NCBI GenBank assembly: GCA_963402885.1
Contig: OY727095.1
Location: 12,901,001-12,965,000, forward strand
DNA: 64,000 bases
Direction of reading: 5' to 3'
Origin: Antedon bifida
Lineage: Eukaryota > Echinodermata > Crinoidea > Comatulida > Antedonidae
Both the position numbers and the translations under genes were made by a program. The notes beneath the pieces are model-generated. The model saw nothing but the letters and a program-made list of their open reading frames with translations. It had not been told where the DNA came from and ran no database searches. This document shows, one piece after another, positions 57,218 through 64,000 of this stretch (positions are counted from its first letter, which is position 1; each line of letters begins with the position of its first letter).

Positions 57218-60200
57218 ATGTCTTCGAAAAGCTGTGATGTATGTACCGGCATGACCACATCTTCTGACGATACTTACAATCTATCTCGAGGTGATCTAGG
57301 CTTAGGATATGGCTTAAAACCAGGTAGTTTGCTTTGCATCAACCACAACAGTTCATGTCATAAATGCTGTTCAGATCCAGGGCTCAAAGTTAATGTTTGC
57401 AACAATAAAAGAATTAATAATGTTTGGACAAAGTCTTTAAGTGAGGATCGGTCGTCAGAGGCATTTCCAACGATGGATGGCGTTCAGATTGGAACATCCA
57501 TTCGACAACAGAAACAACTTTACGAACATAATATGAGAGAAGTCAACTTTAAGAGAGAACAAGAGAAAATTTCTGAACAGAAACATGGAGGTAAAAAATA
57601 ATCACATAATGTTTTAAGTTCCATCCTCTATTGACGTTTTTTCCCCCAATAAGTTAGGTAGTATAACTGAATGAATATACAGAACCTCTATTAAGGGAAA
57701 ACCTTCGAGACTCAACAAAATGTCTCCTTAATATAGGTGCCCCCTGAATAGAGGTTGGCCACACGACTCTCATTTGTTTCATAGTGGTGTCCCCTGTCTT
57801 AAAGATGTATTGTCCCCCAAAAACAGGAAAAATAAAGACTTTGAATAGATTATTATGTAGATTTAATAAAGCTAATCACTTTGGTAGAAAAAAAAGGAAC
57901 AATTCAAGTTTTCACCTATAAAATGACAGAATAAATTGTTAAATTCAACCAAAAACTCATTTGCTGGCAGCCAATTTGACTATTTTTTAATTTAAATTAC
58001 AGGTTTTTAGGTAGATACATTTTTTTTTCGATCCCATTTTTGGTCAAAGTGGATAAATATTATGTGACATTAGAATGGCATATTAAAAAAAAATGTGTTA
58101 AGAATTATTTTTTCAGGGGGACAATACATCTTTAATATACTGTATAGACAAAGTGCATTATTAGAAATTATATATTACAAAGTAGCAAAATATATTCACA
58201 AATTTAGTAAGTTTTTTTCATTAGACAGTTAATTAAGACAAGTACATCATCCAATATTCTACTGTATATTATTTTAAATTAACTGGATGGATGTCTGTTA
58301 TTCTCAAGTATTGATTTTCTGATTGTCCTGTTTGGATTGCATCAACACGTCAGTACCAACTATTGTTACTCAACATCTGTGTTCATTGACGATACATGGC
58401 CACAGATAATGCTTCCCACAAAAATATTTTTTTTAATATTCATTTTACATTACATTTTTTCAACTTCAAATTAATAACTGTAATAACATTATTTGGGTTT
58501 AAAAATCGTCAATAATTTTCTTTAAAATATTAATTTTACATTACATGTTTTTCAACTTTAAAATTAATAACTATAATAATGATTTGGGTTTCAAAATTGT
58601 CAATATGCTCTGTATTTTAATTAAGTTAGAATAATATTTAAAATAAAATAAGTATATTGTTTCATTTAAAATACCTCTCGATTGTAATTATACAGTAACC
58701 TATCCAACGAGAGAGCCTGTATAAATCTACTACATTAATCTAATTGTGTAGTTGGATAGCTGCATCATGTAAACAACAATTTCTATTTTTCAGATACTGA
58801 AGCTACAGAAATGAGTCAGGAACTAACTCTTGCCAGTAAAAAGTTTATTCAACAAAAGTTGGCATTAGCTTCTCAGGTTGTTAACCATTTGTTTTCTTAC
58901 AATTTTATACTGGTGGTTTGGCTAGAATCAAAACAACGGCACAGTCGAGTCTCAATACCATACTCTCTGAAAACTGGAAACTCTCACAGAATTGATGTCT
59001 CAAATTCCTTTTTTATTAAAAGCCATTCAGAATACCAGAGCATGTTGTATGCCAGCCCATGGGTGTCTTGTATTGGGAGAGTTTTTTGTTGTACAGTCTG
59101 TCTTAGATAAAATGTTCCTTGTAAACATACTCTTTAACTTATAAGCATATTAAAAAGTTTCCAAAATAATAACAAATATATTTTGTATTTATTTCAGGAA
59201 GTTGAGGTGCTTCAAAATGAATTAGATGCTTGTAGAAGGCAACTTGACAGTAAATACAAAGCCATCATGATTCTACAGAGCCAGGTGAGTACCTAACTCA
59301 CTCATTATCGTCTCGTCTCACCGATTCACATGCACCACCCATGATAATATTTTCTCCATATTAAATTAATTATCTGAATTACGTAGATAATAACTTATAT
59401 CTTCCTTTAATAATAATATTATTTCATCTGATTGCATCTTTTCTTTCTTTTCAATATTCCTAGTATACTCATGTAAGTTGTTTTTTCTTTTATATTTCTT
59501 GTCATTTTATGTGTTAAAATTGATGTCATTGCAGTGGTACACAAATCATGTTCTGGTACACTGGTACCGTACTCAAATGTGGATGTAAGGTGTTGGGTCT
59601 TGTGTCATTTTTATCATTCACCCCACCACTATATTGCATTTTTATCCCTTTTTTACTTCTGTATTTAAAATGTTTAAATTGCTTGTAGTACTGTATCGTT
59701 ATTCTAAAAAACAGCAATATATTTAATGAACTTTACGATTTAAAAAAATGCAAAATTTGAAAATATGTGACAGAATATAAAAAGGTACCCTTAGGGTAGA
59801 TGAAAGTTTTTGTTCTGTATGTGTAATTAAATCTAGTCCACTGTGCTGTGAGTCTATTGTACAAATTGAAATATAAGTATGATAGAAAGTGCTTAGAAAC
59901 AAATGTATATAAAACAGTTTCAACAGTCTGTGTTAATAATTGTATAATGTATATTTTAAATTGTAATTGTATGTTGTATGTGATTAATTAATGGAGATGT
60001 TAATATTAATGTTACATTTTAATTATTATGTTTATCCAATTTTTGCTATTTTTATAAATTGTAACGATTGTTCCAGGTTTGAATCTTGATTGAGCTGGCT
60101 TGTTTTCATTCTCAGAGATTTCCTCATCTATATTGATGCAAATTAATTGATACATTTTCATATATCACTGGGCAGTGTAGAATTTATTCTGTGCCTGTTA

Positions 60201-63200
60201 ATCTATATATGTTTTTTATATTTCAATATTAATTTTTGACATCCATATTGGTTTTTTTATTAAATGTACAGGCAATGTTAGCTTCAAGCCAACATAAGCG
60301 GTCAGCTGAATCTAGTTTTGATCAAAAGAAAGATTTAGTAAAGGTAGGAAAAAACACACAAATTAAAGATCAACCAAGATTTGATTGGCCCAAAAAAGAC
60401 TTGAGTGGCCCAAAAAAGACTTGATTGGCCCAACCAAGACATGATTGGGCCAACCAAGACATTGTTATCCATTGGCGAGCGATTAAGACAGTGGGACGTA
60501 GCCATAACATCGGCAAGGGTTCAAGGCTCACTCGCTCCTGGTGGTAGAACAAGACCTCTTGGATAAGGACTATAAACCGTCCATCTAGCTCATGTGCACT
60601 TTAAAGAACCTAGTACATCTTTTGAGACAAGTAGGAGATTACCCTGGTGTACTAGTATGCACACAGCCACTGATCATAACTGGGCCCTCTGGGAGACCAG
60701 TCTTTGATTTCGCCCAGTATAAATCAAATATTTCAATTCAATTATGATTTTTACCTTTATGCTTGACTCAAACTTTGTAGGAAGTAAATGCACTTCAATT
60801 TGAACTGGACATCAAAGCAGATGCTCAGCTCAAAAGTGAACACACCTGGGCAGAGAGGTTTGACAGGTAAATTTGAGTGAGTCTATACAGCATTTAAAAG
60901 AATCCTAGGGCCTGTGTAGACCTATGGAATTATGCTTTCCTATCATAAGCGGAGAAAAACTCCATAGGTCTGAACCAGGAAAAGATTAGTGGAAGCCACC
61001 TCTTATGACACTGATCTTAGTTCATTCTCAATCTCAAGGTGCAAGATTAGTGAACGACGCTTATGATACGAAAGTCATGCATCAATGATTTTGCCTCTAA
61101 CCAATAAAACTTACTCTTGCATACCCAAATCGGTGACACTTCAGTTTTAAAAAAAAGCATTAGTTAAGAAAATCCCTTTGCTGTTACGACGTTAATTATA
61201 ATATGACATTGCTTGCGATACGAAAGGATACCTCTCATTCACATGGATCTCTTCATTGGCCTATTATCCTGTTCATCAATGACTCTAGAGAATTATATGT
61301 ACAATGTATTGTATAATAACAATATGCTGTTTATAACTAAAAGACTCTAGAGAATGATAATGTATTGTACAAATAACAATATATGCTGCTTATAATTTAA
61401 AGACTCTAGAGAATGATAATGTATTGTATGATAACAATATGCTTGCATATTAAGGATGCTTCCATCAAATGCTTGTATTGTCCCCTAAAAACATGAAAAA
61501 TGAAGATTAATTAAATCAGACTTTGGATAGGTTATCACTTTCGTAGAAAAAACTATTTTTTCACTTGACAAAATAAATGGTTAAATTCAACCACTGGCTG
61601 GCAGCTAATTTGACTATTTTTTTGCTTTAAATTTCTTCAGATAAATACATTTTGTTTCTATCCTATTATGTGACATTAAAATGGCATATTCAAAACAATT
61701 ATTTGAAGAATTATTTTCAGGGGGATAATACATCTTTAATTATTATTCATTATTAGAATATTAACTGTTGGTTTAATTAGTAAATTTTTTCTTTTAATGT
61801 ATTTAACTACATTGTTTTACTTTTTTTTGACAATTATCTAATATAGAATGTGTCTTGAAAATGCGGCACTGATGGCAACACTAGAAGCAAGGTCAGATGA
61901 GCTGAGACGAATACAAGCAGAAAATATAGGTACTAAGCTTATACAGTCAGCTCTACCAAAACCGGACTCTCTTAAAACAAGGGACATTCCCAAAACCAGA
62001 CTGTTCTTCAGTTTAAAGGGTCCAAAATTTTTTGTTTACAATTAAAATACATTTAGAATACTGGAATATTTGGAAAACTAGGCATTTTAGTCCAGCCCAT
62101 TGACTGTACTCTGTTGACACTGGTAGCAAAAAATTTCGAGATTTTTTACACTAGATCATAACAAGACAAAAAAATTCTGCGCTGTAGTGAAGAATGGCAT
62201 AAAAATGTTGCTAAATGCAATATGTGTGAAAGGGAAATTTATGCAGAAAGAGATTGAATATTAACATTAAACCTTAGTTTGAAAATGTTTCATCTTTTTG
62301 AATTTAAATATTTTATTTATACTGGGCAACCTCTTCAGTCAAAGAGGGCCAAGCTATGATCAGTGGCTGTGATGTACTATTACACCGGGGTAACCCCCTA
62401 CTCGTCTCGAAAGATGTACTAGGTTCTTTAAAATGCACATGAGCTAGATGTGTACACCGGACCTACGGTTTATAGTTCTTATCCAAGAAGACTCGTTCTA
62501 CCATTAAAACCATGGGGCTCGAACCCTTGCCTATGTTATGGGTACGTAATTATGATTCCACTGCCTTAACCACTCGGCCACTCACTCATTAACTATTTTT
62601 AATGTATTTATTTCTTGAAGTTCTATGTAGGCAGAAAGAAGAAATGTTAGCACTGATGGATGTGAAAGATAAATTAGTGTATGATAAGCACAAGGCTATG
62701 GATGATTCTGCAATGAAAGGCTTTTCCTTATCACTAACTGATGTAAGTTTGATTTCAGTTTTTATGTAGAATATCAGTGCTGCTGTTGTGGCTTGTATTA
62801 TGTATATTAAGGCTAAACATTAGTGTCACTTCGTGGAAACGCAAAATATCTTTGCGTCATTAGCCACATTAGTGTACTTTGTGGCATCGCCGACGCTGTG
62901 TAATTCTGGACTGTACTCAAAACAAGTATAATACTGCACAGTATAGAAAGATGATGATAAAGTTGCTGTTGTAATCTTTTTAAATTTGTATGTGTTCTTT
63001 ATGAGCTATTATTTACACTTCTTTACTGTCTTTACATAAGCTTTTTATTGGTTGAAAATTACTGATTACACTTATTTCTTTTTATTTTCATTATTGTTGT
63101 CATTATTAATTTAATTATTTGTATTCATATTGTTTTTCCAATTAGCAACTTGCTGTTTTAGGTGCTTGCAAGTGTCAGTCAACTGCTCCTGACCCCTGCA

Positions 63201-63590
63201 AATGTGCAAAAATGGCTGCTCACTTCAAGAAAGAAATTTCGTTTTTGAAGGAACAGGTAAAAATTTGTAAAAATCTCATGACTTTTACTTTTATTCTACT
63301 TTCATTTAATTTGGAAACGTACTGGATTTCATTCTTAGCAGATATCCATTCTAACTATGAAAAACTTTATAAACATAAATATTTAATTGTTTATTTTTAG
63401 AATGAAGTTTTAAAAGTAAACTGTTCAGAAGCCTATTCAGTAACTGATGCATATCGTATAGCATTTGAAGAACAGTTAAACAGAAATACAGTGCTGAGTC
63501 AAGAAGTAGCCAATCAACATAAAGACAAGGATAACACTGACGAAAGCAGATTAAGAAAACTATGGAAGAGTAGGCATCCACAAATGAACG
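57218..63590 (+). CDS. CCDC125: CCDC125 (coiled-coil domain-containing protein 125), nine coding exons, 3' end outside window
   Basis: Exons 57218-57590, 58794-58876, 59198-59284, 60272-60343, 60781-60866, 61847-61929, 62621-62742, 63146-63256, 63401-63590, all frame-consistent, 402 codons so far. The start ATG (57218) is 13 bp inside a TTTTCAG acceptor, so a 5' UTR exon precedes it. Matches to vertebrate CCDC125 in order: GDLGLGYGLKPG (residues 25-36), EVEVLQNELDACRRQLDSKY (exon 3), a coiled coil through exon 7, LAVLGACKCQ and PDPCKCAKMAA (exon 8, about 304-325), DAYRIAFEEQL (exon 9). The human protein is about 510 residues, so roughly 100 remain beyond the edge. In mammals it is reported to affect cell motility; its mechanism is unclear. 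An N-terminal CDVC pair is not in the human protein as I recall it. The exon 2 donor (CAG|GTTGTT) is weak. Confidence 0.9.
57799..58135. mobile_element. MITE family B, best-preserved copy (CCDC125 intron 1)
   Basis: TTAAAGATGTATTGTCCCCC and GGGGGACAATACATCTTTAA are perfect 20-bp inverted repeats. The flanks CTTAAAG and TTTAATA suggest a TTAA or TA target. Interior as in the other four copies of this window. Confidence 0.85.
58958..59083. mobile_element. MITE family C, partial copy (CCDC125 intron 2)
   Basis: Contains ATACCATACTCTC at the left, and GAATACCAGAGC, CCAGCCCATG and TTGTATTGGGAGAGTT at the right, all shared with the 51037-51434 copy. Confidence 0.55.
60373..60463. repeat. ~20-bp minisatellite (GACTTGATTGGCCCAA units)
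   Basis: Five imperfect units of AAGACTTGATTGGCCCAAAA, the last with CAACCAAGACATGATTGGGC. It directly abuts the tRNA-like head of the SINE at 60464, 30 bp after the exon 4 donor of CCDC125. Confidence 0.8.
60464..60745 (+). mobile_element. SINE family S, copy 2
   Basis: tRNA-like head with GGCGAGCGATTAAGACAGTG (A-box region) and CAAGGGTTCAAGGCTCAC (B box), then a body with GCTCATGTGCACTTTAAAGA, ACCCTGGTGTACTAGTAT and CAGTCTTTGATTTCGCCCAG, and an AT-rich end with CAATTCAATTA. Sense orientation in intron 4 of CCDC125. Confidence 0.75.
61281..61443. repeat. ~60-bp tandem repeat (GACTCTAGAGAAT units)
   Basis: Three copies of GACTCTAGAGAATGATAATG, then TATTGTA, ATAACAATATGCTG and TTATAA (61281, 61342, 61402). 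In CCDC125 intron 5. Confidence 0.8.
61469..61739. mobile_element. MITE family B copy (CCDC125 intron 5)
   Basis: Left end degenerate (ATGCTTGTATTGTCCCC), right end GGGGGATAATACATCTTTAA. Shares GGTTAAATTCAACCA, GGCAGCTAATTTGAC and TATTATGTGACATTAAAATG with the 57799 copy. Confidence 0.7.
62318..62592 (-). mobile_element. SINE family S, copy 3 (inverted relative to copy 2)
   Basis: Reverse-complement of the 60464 copy: GGGCAACCTCTTCAG, GCCAAGCTATGATCAGTGGC, TACTAGGTTCTTTAAAATGC, CACTGCCTTAACCACTCGGC. With copy 2 it forms an inverted SINE pair 1.6 kb apart within the CCDC125 transcript, flanking exons 5 and 6. Confidence 0.75.
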
Positions 63591-63679
63591 GTATGTATTT
63601 TGAGATCCAAATTGAATTACTAATAAATGTTTGTAATCAAACTATTTTGCCAAAAAAATAGTGTGGTGTGCCCAATGGT

Positions 63680-63925
63680 AGTGATACAGTATGATGTCAT
63701 CATTATCACATTTTTTTTGTCACATAAAGTTTGATAGTGTAGACAGAGCTTTAGAAATTGAAACATTGGTGGGGCAGTAGAAAGGTTTCAGGTAAGTGAT
63801 ATAGTATGACATCATCATATCCATAAATGGGCATGTCACATATTTTTGTCACATAAAGTTTGATAGTGTAGACATAGCTTTAGAAATTGAAACCTTGGTG
63901 GGACAGTAGAAAGGCTTCAGGTAAG
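63680..63925. repeat. ~120-bp tandem duplication (CCDC125 intron 9)
   Basis: AGTGATACAGTATGATGTCATCA (shown here only by its ends) at 63680 and AGTGATATAGTATGACATCA at 63796 begin two copies. Both contain GTCACATAAAGTTTGATAGT, GCTTTAGAAATTGAAAC and GGCAGTAGAAAGG or ACAGTAGAAAGG. The sequence after it to the window end shows nothing further. Confidence 0.8.
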
Positions 63926-64000
63926 ATGTGTAAATGGAATGGAAATTGTTTTACATACTGTAACAAATGGCAGGTAATTGTGGCACACCAAAGATCGCCT

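Noticed and set aside
19554-57590. Identical AAACATGGAG|GTAAA donors in exon 30 of the giant gene and exon 1 of CCDC125
   Set aside because: Fifteen shared bases at phase-1 donors are striking but flanks differ; consensus donor plus chance is enough.
1-64000. CRISPR arrays, operons, ribosome-binding sites, rRNA
   Set aside because: The DNA is eukaryotic with spliced genes; tandem repeats present are minisatellites without spacer structure.

Overview
The window is eukaryotic nuclear DNA: AT-rich, intron-dense and packed with short transposons and SINEs. The genes are animal genes, and the frequent AGGCCTA and TACAGTA words together with the protein affinities suggest a marine invertebrate deuterostome, possibly an echinoderm. 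That last step is inference and I hold it loosely.

Layout. 1-3.6 kb is intergenic and holds two inverted-repeat elements and a minisatellite. 3.66-11.32 kb (minus) is a four-exon gene whose first exon encodes acidic SUMO-interacting motifs, most like SIMC1. A CpG-containing promoter with NRF1-like and YY1-like sites lies just upstream at 11.38-11.46 kb. 11.64-15.33 kb is a 3.7 kb near-palindrome made of two inverted, decayed copies of an uncharacterised transposon. It is interrupted by a SINE and itself lies inside a small MITE. 17.36-52.12 kb (minus) is one giant gene that I resolve into 35 coding exons (about 3,762 residues). It has a JAKMIP-like N-terminal coiled coil, a 1,498-codon coiled-coil exon, proline-rich islands, and a C-terminal fibronectin-III plus SH3 pair closest to the last two domains of RIM-binding proteins. 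52.2-57.2 kb is a gene-poor divergent intergenic region with a TIR element that has a perfect 8-bp target duplication, a SINE, a LINE fragment, a foldback repeat and a ZNF143-like promoter motif. From 57.22 kb to the right edge (plus) lie the first nine coding exons of CCDC125; the gene runs off the window.

Exon boundaries were placed by hand from AG/GT sites with reading-phase checks. Every junction keeps frame. In the giant gene all but two introns are phase 0, so phase alone cannot prove that it is one transcript. The three genes have no obvious shared pathway. The giant protein looks like a cytoskeletal or synaptic scaffold, CCDC125 like a coiled-coil regulator, and the SIMC1-like protein like a nuclear SUMO-binding factor.

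The most notable observations are the JAKMIP/RIM-BP-like chimera, a 13-copy minisatellite built from one of its own exon-intron junctions, a head-to-tail pair of Helitron-like elements carrying about ten TGACGTCA palindromes inside one of its introns, and the nested palindromic transposon.
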